Shown here: positions 1 through 10,310 of the stretch, piece after piece
Layout: each line of letters opens with the position of its first letter
How positions within the stretch are numbered: the first letter of the stretch is position 1
Source: Haliclona indistincta
Lineage: Eukaryota; Porifera; Demospongiae; Haplosclerida; Chalinidae
NCBI GenBank assembly: GCA_964017065.1
Contig: OZ024785.1
Coordinates: forward strand, 5,784,314-5,848,313
Direction: 5' to 3'
DNA: 64,000 nucleotides
Made by a program: the position numbers and the translations under genes
Notes under the pieces: model-generated
Told to the model about the DNA's origin: nothing
Databases searched by the model: none
Seen by the model: only the letters and a program-made list of their open reading frames with translations

Positions 1-1221
1 GAGCGCCAGCTTCTGGAGTGACCCAGCTGGATTGGTGGCGTTTCTCCTGATTGGTCGATTCTTTACTGGCGGTGCACTAGGCTGGGGAATGCTGTGTGCT
101 CCTGTAAGTTTACACCAATAATTTAAAAAATTTATGTTTTTCTACAGCTTTATATAGGTGAAATATCTCCACCTGGTCTCCGTGGAATATTTGGTTCGTT
201 GCCTCAGTTGGCACTTACTTTTGGCGTTTTGATTGTCTATCTTCTTGGAGCTATTCCAGGATTCTCATACCAGTACATCTCCCTGGTTGCTGTAGCCATT
301 ACTGCAGTGTTTGTGCTGCTGGTTGCTCCACCCTGGGTCCCTATGACTCCCCGTTATCTCATCATGAATGGGAGATGGGAGGAGGCACTGAGGGAGCTCA
401 AGTGGCTGCGCGGACCTAACGTGAAAATCATCGAAGAAGCTGAAGACACCAAGCGAGTGGTTACAGGCACTGTAAAACTTACACTGAGGGAGCTCTGGTC
501 TGAACTGATGAAACAAAAGTCGATCATATCATTTTTTCTTATGATTTTTGTGATGGGATTTCAACAGCTATCTGGAATCAATGCACTTGTTTTCTTTGCC
601 GGCAATATTTTCAAATCTGCTGGATTTGACAATGCTCAGTTCATTGCATCTATCACTATCGGTGTGGTCTCTACTGCCATGACAATACTCTCGGTGTTCT
701 TTGTAGATCTCTTTGGTCGTAAAGTACTACTCTTCATAAGTGGATCATTAATGACAGTATGTTGCTTTGGATTGGGAACCTACTTCTTTATGACTATAAA
801 CTGTGTTGCTGTGAACTCCACTTCTGCTCTCGTGCAAGCTACAGCTACATCATGCAACAATGACAATCTCCAGTCGATGGTAATTGCCTTTATAGTGCTC
901 TACACTTTGGGGTTTTCAGTTGGCTGGGGATCTGTACCGTTCATTCTTATTTCTGAACTACTTCCATTACGAATTCGTGGTTTTCTCGCCGGCATAGCTG
1001 CATTGGTGAACTGGGGTTGTAGCGCTCTTGTTTCTGGGTCGTACAACCAGTTTGCTGAACTGGTGCAACCCTACGGTGCCTGGTGGACCTTTGGGACAAT
1101 CAATCTATTATCTACAGTCTGCATTGCTGTATTTCTGCCAGAGACAAAGGGAAAAAAACTCGAGGACCTAGAAAATATGTTACAGAAAAGGTATCGGCTG
1201 TGTTTATGGAAAGAGAATTGA
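1..1221 (+). CDS. GLUT-type sugar transporter, copy 1 (5' end outside window)
   Basis: This is the C-terminal part of a major-facilitator sugar transporter, a plasma- or vesicle-membrane protein that moves hexoses by facilitated diffusion. Two exons are visible, 1-103 and 148-1221, joined in phase 0 across a 44-nt intron (GTAAGT...CTACAG). The protein shows the family signatures: TPRYLIMNGR (PESPRYL-like) after TM6, FQQLSGIN in TM7, a glycosylated loop between TM9 and TM10, and PETKGKKLED near the C terminus. It is very similar to the full copy at 2871-4756, so it is one half of a tandem duplication. TM7 keeps the QQLSGIN residues that bind glucose in GLUT1, unlike copy 2. The N-terminal exon(s) lie upstream of the window. 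The subfamily (class III GLUT6/8-like versus other) was not resolved. Confidence 0.92.
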
Positions 1222-1334
1222 AATTTTAAAATATGTACATGTATTTTGCTATAAAAAAATTTAAAAATCAGATTTCATAGCAAAGTGAAAATTGTTTTAA
1301 AGCTGATTGTTATTACAAATTACTAAAAATAAAA

Positions 1335-1961
1335 CTATTTTTTCAAGTGGTGCTTCAAGGTATCAAATATGACTTCAGCCATTCTGTCGTACCCTCTTGG
1401 AGTCATGTGGAGTCCGTCGACCCAGTATTTCGCTTTCTCTTCCAAAGGCAACGCACCAAACGGTAATTCATTCCACAGATCTACAAATATGGTCCTAGCG
1501 CCTGAATCTTCAGCGTATTTTTTCAATGCTTCGTTAACTCTAACCTTTCTGCTTCTGTAGTCTTCGTTTCCAGGATTCAGTTCGTGCACAAATTGAGGGA
1601 TCGCCATTGCTACAGTACGACAGCTTGCTGTTTGCTTGGCTCTGTCGTGGAGACCGAGTAGGTGGGGCAGCAATTTCTCGGCACTTGCTCCGGTCCCCAG
1701 ATCATTAGTGCCTCCAAGAATACAGACCCAATCATAAGGTTCACTGGATTGCTTCAGTAGCTTGTCCAGTCTTTTGCTCATTGTCGGCACGACCATTTCT
1801 CCAGACACACCTGCAGTGTCTACCACTACGGATTCCGGTTTGCAGTGTTCTTCCAACAGAACACGGAGCCTGGTCGAATAGGGATGGAACTGACCGTTCT
1901 CCTGGAAAGTATAGCCCTCCGTGAGACTGTCACCACAGCACAAAACACGCAGAGAGCTCAT
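1335..1961 (-). CDS. SGNH-type esterase/lipase (GDSL family)
   Basis: Intronless 208-residue protein of the SGNH hydrolase superfamily, serine esterases acting on ester or acyl bonds. Block I is GDSLTEG at residues 10-16 with the nucleophile Ser. The Gly oxyanion block lies around the AGVSGE segment, the Asn block is GGTNDLG near residue 84, and block V is DGLHMT near residue 182, supplying catalytic Asp and His. No signal peptide or membrane segment is evident, so a soluble cytosolic enzyme is likely. The length suits single-domain bacterial or lysophospholipase-like members. It is convergent with the transporter at 1-1221 and ends 113 nt from that stop. A 62-bp fragment of a second copy survives at 4873-4934 after transporter copy 2, showing that the duplicated unit once contained both genes. 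The substrate cannot be told from sequence. Confidence 0.88.
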   Translation of the reverse strand: MSSLRVLCCGDSLTEGYTFQENGQFHPYSTRLRVLLEEHCKPESVVVDTAGVSGEMVVPTMSKRLDKLLKQSSEPYDWVCILGGTNDLGTGASAEKLLPHLLGLHDRAKQTASCRTVAMAIPQFVHELNPGNEDYRSRKVRVNEALKKYAEDSGARTIFVDLWNELPFGALPLEEKAKYWVDGLHMTPRGYDRMAEVIFDTLKHHLKK

Positions 1962-2870
1962 CTTCGACTTTTACAGCTGATCTGACCCGAACGAGCTCAC
2001 GTGCAATCTATAAACGTATTCATAGGTATATCGGCACCTCACCTTTCAATGAATATCATTAGAGTATAGGAATGATCCACCAAAACAACTGCTAATGTTT
2101 CTATTGACTTAGAAGGCGATAAGGAAAATTATCAGACACATCATCATTGTCGTTGTCTATTTCTATACTGCAGTTTGTGATATCTTCACAAGAGGGCATC
2201 GGCTGGTGAATCTTGATGGCTGCATAGATCACCATATTATGGAACCAAATGGAAAGGATATGAACACCAGTTGTGCAATTATGACTTTTTTATTAATTCC
2301 ATAGTAGTTATGAAGTGTGAGGATTAATAGAGAGACAATGTTGAGGAAAAATATGAGCTCTAATAGACCGTGCCATTTCCTTTTATACGGGTTGTAGAGA
2401 TGTGTGTTTGATACCACTGTTTGAAATAGAGAGTGTGTGCATGCGTGTGTGTAACATGCCATCATATACCACTGCATGTATATGAGTTGCTTTTCTCTGG
2501 TACAGATTTGTTGCCGTACATAGTTGGGTCCAGTGAGTATGATTCAGCTATTCATCACTGCTTGGATTGCATCCAAAACCAAAGAATTAACAAGTGCAGG
2601 AGCCTACATGTCTCTTCACTCAAGTTTTATTTTTCTTGTTTGTAGGCATTTTATATACGTAGTGATTATCCGTGCGCAACGCGATTATAGTAGCATAGTC
2701 GATACAGACGAACATAGAAGTACTGCAGTATGACAGTATCTACGGTATGCAGTAGTATGGTACGCCTCGTGGCTCCGCCCACCGCATCACAAGAGAACCA
2801 TGAAGTACCGGAACCTAAATCATGTTTGTAAATCGTAGTTGTTCTGGAGGAGATTCCTGAACCTGGTGCA
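1962..2870. other. Intergenic, duplicated with 4935-5075
   Basis: No coding feature was seen. Bases about 2231-2375 match 4935-5075 downstream of transporter copy 2, marking the end of the duplicated segment. The rest probably holds the promoters of the divergent hydrolase and transporter copy 2. Confidence 0.5.
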
Positions 2871-4756
2871 ATGCCTGATGGTCAACATGTGGCGCTGTCA
2901 GTGCAATTCGACACGATACCGCTGCAGCAGGAGGATGAATCCGAACCCAAAGGTTGTGTGGGGTCTTTGAGATCGTCCTGGAGTGCCATATTCCTTGAGT
3001 TACGTGGTCCGCAGCGGCTCTGGACTACGCTGTTGGCTGCTCTGCTCACGTCAATCAGTCCGCTGCTGGGCGGCTACACGCTGGGATTCGCTTCTCCTGC
3101 TTTACTAGAACTTAACGATGCTGAAGTTCCTGATAAATATCATTTGAAAGGATTATCACTCGCTATGTTCGCTGTACGTTGTACAGCTGATTGCAGCTAC
3201 TTGAAGTTGACTCTCAGTTTTGACAAACAGTACAAGGACTGTTAATTAGTGCTCAACATCACACCTCTCCCATGTACAGGGAGAGGTGTGATGTTGACCA
3301 CAAATATGAGTCCTTGTAGTCTGTTGGTCAAAACTGAGAGTCAAGTTCAAATCAGCTGTATACCGGTAGTCGTGGAAGTACTCTCATTATGTCATTACTT
3401 CTCATTGCATAGGGATTAGCACCTGTGGGTGCTGCGGTTGGAGGCCTGGCTGCTGGTTATGCTGTAAATTATGTAGGAAGAAAATCTGCCCTGATGGTGA
3501 CTGCTGTCTTGAATCTGATCGGTTGGTTGTTGCTGATGAGCGCCAGCTTCTGGAGTGACCCAGCTGGATTGGTGGCGTTTCTTCTGATTGGTCGATTCTT
3601 TACTGGCGGTGCACTAGGCTGGGGAATGTTGTGTGCTCCTGTAAGTTTTACAGCTATAATTTAACAATTTATGACTGTTTTTCTACAGGTTTATATTGGT
3701 GAAATATCTCCACCTGGTCTCCGTGGAATATTTGGTTCATTGCCTCAGTTGGCACTTACTGTTGGCTTCTTGATAGTCTATCTTCTTGGAGCTATTCCTG
3801 GATTCTCATACCAGTACATCTCCCTGGTTGCTGTAGCCATTACTGCAGTGTTTGTGCTGTTGGTTGCTCCACCCTGGGTCCCTATGACCCCTCGTTATCT
3901 CATCATGAAGGGGAGATGGGAGGAGGCACTGAGGGAGCTCAAGTGGCTGCGCGGACCTAACGTGAACTTCATCGAAGAGGCTGAAGACATCAAGCAAGTG
4001 GTTGCAGGCACTGTAAAACTTACACTGAGGGAGCTCTGGTCTGAACTGATGAAACAAAAGTCGATCATATCATTTTTTCTTATGATTTTTGTGATGGCAT
4101 TTCAACTGCTATCGGGAATCGATGCACTTTTTTTCTTTGCTGGCGACATTTTCAAATCTGCTGGGTTTGACAATGCTCAGTTCATCGCATCTATCACTAT
4201 CGCTGTAGTCTCTACTGCCATGACAATACTCTCGGTGTTCTTTGTAGATCTCTTTGGTCGTAAAGTACTACTCTTCATAAGTGGATCATTAATGACAGTA
4301 TGTTGCTTTGGATTGGGAACCTACTTCTTCTTGTCTATAAACTGTGTTGCTATGAACTCCACTACTGGTCTCACGCAAGCTACAGCTCCATCATGCAACA
4401 ATGACCATCTCCAGTCGATGGTTATTGCCTTTATAGTGCTGTACACTTTGGGGTTTGCAGTTGGCTGGGGAACTATACCGTTCATTCTTATTTCTGAACT
4501 ACTTCCATTGCGAATTCGTGGTTTTCTTGCCGGCATAGCTGCATTGGTGAACTGGGGTTGTAGCGCTCTTGTTACTGGGTCGTACAATTGGTATGCTGAA
4601 CTGGTGCAACCTTACGGCGTCTGGTGGACCTTTGGGATAATCAGTCTAATATCAACAGTCTTCATTGCTGTATTTCTGCCTGAGACAAAGGGAAAGAAAC
4701 TCGAGGACATAGAAAATATGTTACAGAATAGGTATCGGCTGTGTTTATGGAAATAG
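2871..4756 (+). CDS. GLUT-type sugar transporter, copy 2 (complete)
   Basis: Complete sugar transporter of the MFS/GLUT family, three exons: 2871-3173, 3413-3640 and 3689-4756, all phase 0, giving 532 residues. The N terminus carries a cytosolic lead of about 60 residues and then TM1 (LGGYTLGFASP). Exon 2 has the loop 2-3 motif YVGRKSALM. Exon 3 has TPRYLIMKGR after TM6 and PETKGKKLED near the C terminus. Copy 1 and copy 2 are nearly identical through exon 3. Copy 2 differs at TM7: FQLLSGID replaces FQQLSGIN, altering two positions equivalent to glucose-contacting Gln283 and Asn288 of GLUT1. That suggests altered substrate preference or rate (inference). Intron 1 contains a palindromic foldback repeat at about 3177-3363. 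The start is the first ATG of the long exon-1 frame, and no alternative has better support. Confidence 0.93.
3177..3363. repeat. Palindromic foldback (MITE-like) element in intron 1
   Basis: Perfect 19-bp inverted arms at 3253-3271 and 3279-3297 flank a 7-nt loop. Outside them, imperfect inverted arms run on to about 3180 and 3363; the stretch CTCTCAGTTTTGAC near 3210 recurs as its reverse complement near 3335. Nearly the whole intron is therefore one hairpin. No coding capacity. No clear target-site duplication was seen. Confidence 0.8.
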
Positions 4757-4872
4757 AATTGATATTAATTTTTTAAAATAATAATTATGTACATGTATTT
4801 AAAATCTTGCTAAGTGAATAAAAATTTATATTCTTTTTAGCAATAATTATTGAAAATCAGTTTCAAATAATT

Positions 4873-4934
4873 ATGACTTCAGCCATTTTGTCGTACTCTC
4901 CTGGAGTCATGTGGAGTCCATCGATCCAGTATTT
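4873..4934 (-). pseudogene. Remnant of a second SGNH hydrolase gene
   Basis: These 62 bp match 1369-1430, the 3' coding part of the hydrolase at 1335-1961, with a handful of substitutions. At 4935 the sequence jumps to match 2231 onward, so about 800 bp, most of the gene and its upstream region, was deleted from this copy. It sits 117 bp past the stop of transporter copy 2, exactly where the duplicated gene should be. Confidence 0.85.
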
Positions 4935-5450
4935 GTATTATGTACCCAAATGAGAAGGATATGAGCACAAGTTGTGCATTGATGACTTTCTATTGATTCC
5001 GTAGTAGTTATAAAGTGTGGTGGTTAATAAAGAGACAATGTTTAAGAAAAGGAAATCTCTAATAGACCGTGCATGTTGTGACTACTGGACCTATTTGTTT
5101 GTGTTTGTACTCAAGGTGTTATTTTGTGGTATTTGTTTGTTGTACTTATCTTGCATTGTGCTAGTCACAGGTATCTAGGGCTGTCTATGATCTGTAATAA
5201 AAAGCATGTGTTCCTTTCACTTGTCAGTTCCTGTAGTGTTGTTTTGCTGTACTGTTGTCTTAATAAACCTTGAGTCAAATACGACAGTGCCATTTCTTAA
5301 TTTTTATACGAATGAAGAAAGGTTTGTATAACATGAGAATAACCAAGAAAATAATTTGACAAGTCATGGTTTACTGTCATCATAAAATTGTACTGTGAGT
5401 TACTGTGAGTTAAAATAGCTAATGACATCACTTGAAACAAAGGCATGAAG
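4935..5450. other. Intergenic; end of duplication then unique sequence
   Basis: 4935-5075 copies 2231-2375. The rest, to the stop of the desaturase gene at 5451, shows no gene or repeat that I can support. Confidence 0.5.
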
Positions 5451-6513
5451 TTATTCTTTGCATGTGGTTATTTCCCATGATTTAACCCACAAAGCACCAG
5501 AATCTCTCAGTGAGTACAGTACGTCAGCTAAACCTTTAGTCAATGACTTTATTTGATAGTCTAAATTGTGTTTTGCACAGAACTCTCTCACGTACGGCTG
5601 AGCCTTCCAAAAGTTATGCCGCGGCATTGTTGGAAAAAGACTGCAGTTTGAAAACAAAGCAGAATAAACATTAAACATCTGGATCTCTTGTGTACATTAG
5701 AGCAACTACTATTGTTAATACACACAATCATAATAGGCATTGACTGTTGCCTCATACCCATGTCAGGAGCTTGGGTATGGGGCTATGACTCACTGGTGCT
5801 CTATTTGAAAGTCCAAATGTCCCAGAAGCCAATCGGTAAACCACGAAGACTCCACATTACATGTTCCAGTTAACTGTGGTAATGAACATCTTTTAGAATT
5901 AATCTCATAATTTATTTCACTAACTTGCATTGCCGGCCAGGTGCTCCGATGATCTACATCAACAGGCATTGGTAGATGATTGATCTGTGTCGCCCACATA
6001 AACCATAAACCTTCCAAAGCTCTGTATAAATAAGTTAAAAAGTTAAAAAGTTTAGTTGTCGTGACGACAGTCTTACCTCACAAACCAAATAAATTTCATG
6101 GCGCCCCAAAAGCCTCCAAGGACACCAGAGAACAGCAAGTGCCAGCGAATGTAAAACAATGTCATCCACAACAGATCCTGCAACCAAACCACATAACACA
6201 GTTGAATAAATAATGCATAAAATTACCTTCCATTTTCTATGTGCAAGACAAAGTAGTATCATTTCCAAATGAAAATACATAGGAACAAAAGGTGGAACTA
6301 AAGAACACGACCACACGATACTGGTCAGCACGTACTGGTATGATGCTGTGATACTTACCAAACAAGAAATAGATGTGCTGCAACTGGTAAGGAATCCAGC
6401 CCCAATGATTTTTGCCCCACTGTGTAAAAACACAGCATCACACACACACACACACTCACACTCACACACACGCACACACACACGTACACACGCATGTACA
6501 CGCATGTACACGC

Positions 6514-6557
<44 letters not shown>

Positions 6558-7566
6558 CAACTGGAATAACATCTCCAAGTAGAAAGGCATCAAATGGTAT
6601 GGTAATATCAGGATCTTTATTATGCTAGGTGGAAAACAATGATGATAACAAAGTTTAGTTTGTTCTGGTCTTCATACCACATTGGGTTTAGCGTGGTGCT
6701 GGTTGTGACGATAGTTCCACCAAAAACTAGACAGTCCCTAAAACAGATTCGATAGCATATTTATATTTTATACCCCATACCTTCCCGAAACCAATCACAA
6801 GTTTGTGGAACAGGTCGTCCAACCAGGTACTATGTGACACTGATCGGTGTCCAAGGTCATGCTGGAACCAACCAGCTTGCACCTGCATTGTGAGATGATA
6901 GGTGCAACTTGAATATACATTCTAGTACCTCTGACACGCATGCTATCAAGCCTGCTAGAATCCATGCATTCCACCCATTTCCATAGTACCACAGCACAAA
7001 CAGTGCCACAAGCTCGAGAAAAACTACGTGGAGAATTACTGCTGTGTAGAAAAATGGATGAACTTTGAACAAGCCCTGCAGAAAGACATGGACACATAGC
7101 CATGGATGAATGCTTCAATGACATGCCTTTTCTACTAGGTCTTTCCTCATTACAAGAAAATCAGCTGATATTTGGTCAAGCTGTAACAACAGATTATAAT
7201 GATTATTCATGATCCTGACCTCCACAAACCGCTCTTTCTTCTTCGACGAGTCTGCCGATGTGAAGCGCCGTCAGATACTTGTTGACGAAGGCTCTGTCGT
7301 TGTGGAACGACTCGAAAGCAAGCTAGGGAAATAACAGAATCACACCCATAGTCGGGTGGCTAGCTCACTGTGGCGTCCTCTCCAGCATAGTGCAACAACA
7401 GTCTACCACCTCCGGGATGTCGATCTATCCATCTCGTGACGTCGTACACCTCACCGTGTAGTATAATCCAAGCATCGGAGCGTTTGCAATGCCGCGATAC
7501 CTCGGCCCGAGAATGGAGTGTTGTCATCTCGCTCACACCACTCCTGGATTCATTTGACACCTCCAA
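5451..7566 (-). CDS. Cytochrome b5-fused front-end fatty acid desaturase (FADS-like)
   Basis: Membrane enzyme that introduces a double bond between an existing one and the carboxyl end of polyunsaturated acyl chains, using its own cytochrome b5 as electron donor in the ER. Thirteen exons: 7566-7369, 7322-7230, 7180-7127, 7075-6929, 6882-6781, 6737-6678, 6624-6556, 6419-6359, 6297-6227, 6177-6077, 6021-5925, 5873-5794, 5640-5451. They total 1323 nt (440 residues), the usual length for animal FADS proteins. Exon 1 has the heme motif HPGG. The three histidine boxes are QHDLGH (exon 5), HNQHH (exon 6) and QIEHH, with the last one split across exons 12 and 13. The Gln at the start of box 3 is the mark of front-end desaturases. 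Intron 3 appears to use a GC donor, and intron 11 is 51 nt with no in-frame stop. Delta-5 versus delta-6 activity is not readable. Confidence 0.94.
6429..6555. repeat. (CA)n microsatellite in desaturase intron 7
   Basis: CA dinucleotide tract with interruptions, occupying most of intron 7 of the desaturase gene. It starts directly at that intron's 5' splice site. Confidence 0.95.
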
Positions 7567-7977
7567 TTAGTAGTCTAGGAATCATGTAATTAGCTCTGCG
7601 CCTTTGTTTGACGGGATGTGGATCTAGATCATGCTGTACCATAGACATGTTACTTAATATCTATGGTTGTACACCGGTTTTATTGCTTCTTGCATGTAAA
7701 CCTAAACCGTAGAGAGTAGACCGTAGTAAAGCGTGGAGCACTATATTGTAATGCGTAAAATTCCATTTAAGTCTTCCATTGTGTGAATAAATACCAAAGA
7801 TACCATTAACATCGTTTCATTAAATAGCACAATTATTCACTTCTGTAATGTTTAATCTTATTTCTCTTAAGGTGCACAATTTCAACATCATCAACATCAA
7901 TTTAGTGATTCAAATTCGTGAAGTCTTGCTATTTGACAAATAATTAGAGTTTTTCTATGGTAATTCAGTTTCAAACG

Positions 7978-8424
7978 TATCATAAGCAGCTACAACACAA
8001 TTCATTGTGTTTGATTCAATCATTGGCTTCTTTGTTTCCATCCGAACATAGGATCCTTTATCAGAACTGCACTTAAAAACGGGAGGTCCCATCACCAAAC
8101 TGGAGTTGAAATTCATAAACTTCTATACTTGACCTCAAAACTCCCAGCACAGCGACTGAGCCCCTGAAGCTAAACACACATAATTTTTTTAGCTAGTCTC
8201 ATCATGGATCCATCTCTGTCCTGTATGGCTCACCTTGCCCACTGTTGTTCCGCCGTTACCTGTCATAGGAGATTGCGAATTCCTGATCCATTCTCCACGA
8301 AATGCAATAGGGTTTCTTACAGTTGGTGACTGGGAGGAGTCGTTGGTAAGTTGCATGTTGATACCTGCAAACATAAAGACCACATGTTAGTTGGAAGGAA
8401 GAGCATAGTCTTGGTCTCAGCCAC
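7978..8424 (-). pseudogene. Broken copy of the small beta-rich protein gene at 14160-15104
   Basis: Inverted, decayed paralogue of the intact gene at 14160-15104. Matching pieces are the exon-1 start block at about 8424, exon 2 (8366-8234) and exon 3 (about 8180-7978). Breaks visible: the start ATG is GTG at 8424-8422, the exon-1 splice donor is gone, and exon 3 has an 8-nt deletion near 8118 giving an immediate stop in the original frame. A promoter-like block upstream (8465-8514) is also degraded, its TATAAA having become TATCAAA. The stop codon is displaced. It is probably not expressed as the original protein. Confidence 0.82.
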
Positions 8425-8464
8425 TATGATTCAGAGCTGTTGAGAAAATCAAAAGAACTAGGTT

Positions 8465-8514
8465 TCAGATGGGACGAATGACAGCTTTGATATTGAAGTT
8501 CTTCCTCATCACTG
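8465..8514 (-). promoter_or_regulatory. Degraded promoter-like block P1
   Basis: Read on the minus strand this matches the block at 14061-14112 (ATGAGGAAGAACTTC, then a TATA-like stretch), but the TATA-like core carries an extra C. It lies 40-90 nt upstream of the broken gene. Confidence 0.55.
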
Positions 8515-9000
8515 TGGTTTTACTTAATTTATAGTTAGCAAACTTCAGACTGAACTCAATGGGCTCTCAATCCATTCTGTGCCGGTTTCTATCAATTCAT
8601 GCTAGCTCATTCCATGAAAGACCACTACATCTTATATTGTGTTCGGATAAACACTTGTGTGCACAACAAAATTATAAACAGGCTCACTTTTCTTGTTTCA
8701 TATACTGCATGGCAAGTAAACCACTAGTTACAGAGACAAGTAAAGGAGTTGAAATTTTTCAGTTCACCATTAGCAACATACACAGCACAACTCATCCAGT
8801 GCATGCACTAGTACAGTAGTGATTGCAATAACACATGTTTAATCACTGGTGATGATCGTAACTCAATTAATCTACAGCACTACAATATGCATGTCAATGG
8901 ATCAGTAAAGGAGCTATTGATCAATGTGACGTGTGTCTGTTAGTCAAAATAATTAAAAATTAGGTTTCTGGTTATATCACAATGTTGTCGATCACAATCT

Positions 9001-9050
9001 CAATGAGGAAGAAACTTCGGTATAAAGCAGCATTTCATCAGTCACTTCAA
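9001..9050 (+). promoter_or_regulatory. Orphan promoter-like block P2
   Basis: CAATGAGGAAGAAACTTC followed by GTATAAAGCAGC and TTTCATCAG, closely matching 14061-14112 upstream of the intact small gene. No matching start codon or exon follows here, so the gene it served is missing or never came with it. Confidence 0.5.
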
Positions 9051-9343
9051 AGTGGTGCAGGTTTACCAGAGGTTGTGATCTTGGTTCTGATAGTACAGAC
9101 TGTATCATAATTTTTATGTGTGCAAAGCCTGCTTGCTTGCCTAGCAGTCTTATCTATCATACATAGGGCCGGGAAAAAGGTTTGAACATTCGTTCGTAAA
9201 CAAAACATTCAAAGCTTTTGAACATTTGTTTCACACCCTCTATTGCACAATAATGATACAAAAATGGCGTTGTGTTTGAGAACACTTTTAATCAGAAAAC
9301 TAGTCTTTTTTCATAGAGTTAGTAGGAACGCACAAAGAATGAT

Positions 9344-9379
9344 TCGAACATTCCTTTGTTTGTTCAAAGGAATGTTCGA
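9344..9379. repeat. Perfect hairpin, 15-bp arms
   Basis: TCGAACATTCCTTTG at 9344-9358 and its exact reverse complement at 9365-9379, separated by a 6-nt loop. Related GAACATT words lie at 9180-9230, so this may be part of a decayed repeat element. Confidence 0.8.
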
Positions 9380-10021
9380 TACTTTCTTTGTACATTTATC
9401 CCACTTCTAATAATACAAGCACATTACACAAATATCATTTTGAAAATATTTGGTACACACAATTAGATCCATGGTAAGCACTGGAGATAACTGATGTAAA
9501 AAAATTGATTTTGTGAAAATGTCAAAATAATGTTAATATTCCAAATTATCAACTTCAATCATCCGTGGTCAAATATCAGCATTTTTGTGATATTATCATA
9601 GTATGGTAAAAGAACACCACATTCTGTGGCACAGCGGTGACCCTGTGACCTATAGTATAATCGATTTATAGTAACATACATGTAATTATTATGGTTGTAT
9701 GGATTGATAATGATAATGTCTCACATTCTCTGGTAACATGATATTAGCTGCAGGTCCATGACCACTTCCTCATGATTAGCTAGTATCGTTTGTGCAGATC
9801 ACAGAGAGAAACCTGGAGAAACCTGTCAAAGCGTACCTTATACCCTTCATGATAAGGCATCTCGTTATCATGGCAAAGCCTTATGCTATCACTAGGTACC
9901 ATGATAGTATAGACACGCTTGAATCAGCAATTTAAATTTGAAGCTTAAGGTATACATAATCACGATCAGATTACATGTGCTATCATAATTATGGAATACT
10001 CTGTTCTGTTCTGTTCTGTTC

Positions 10022-10023
10022 TG

Positions 10024-10063
<40 letters not shown>

Positions 10064-10098
10064 CGTGCGTGCGTGTGTGTGTGTGTGTGTGTGTGTGT
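10022..10098. repeat. (GT)n microsatellite upstream of the retrotransposon
   Basis: GT dinucleotide tract with GTGC interruptions. A second GT-rich tract (13700-13757) lies on the other side of the retrotransposon. Confidence 0.95.
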
Positions 10099-10310
10099 CA
10101 GGCAAAATTCCAAGTCATGACCTCCATGTGGTGCCTGGGGGGCAACGGCTTTCGAGCCGGCAGACATGACTGGTTGGTATGATTGTTGTATCACGTATGC
10201 TTTCGTTCTGCCTTTTGTCAGTAGTGTCGTGAGTGATTGTGCCTAAGTCACTGCAGTGGTGTTGCTAGCCCTCAGTGGTGTCATCGTTAATTTAGCACGA
10301 GAAGCTGAGT

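Larger units (their letters stand above)
8515..10310. other. Noncoding stretch with hairpin and microsatellite
   Basis: No gene was recognised. Contents: an orphan promoter-like block (9001-9050), a 15-bp-arm hairpin (9344-9379) and a TCTGT pentamer run followed by (GT)n at about 10001-10098. From about 10100 comes sequence likely to be the 5' leader of the retrotransposon. Confidence 0.5.

Noticed and set aside
5790..6017. Continuous 75-codon ORF as a single desaturase exon
   Set aside because: It reads through a 51-nt GT-AG intron; the family alignment lacks those 17 residues.
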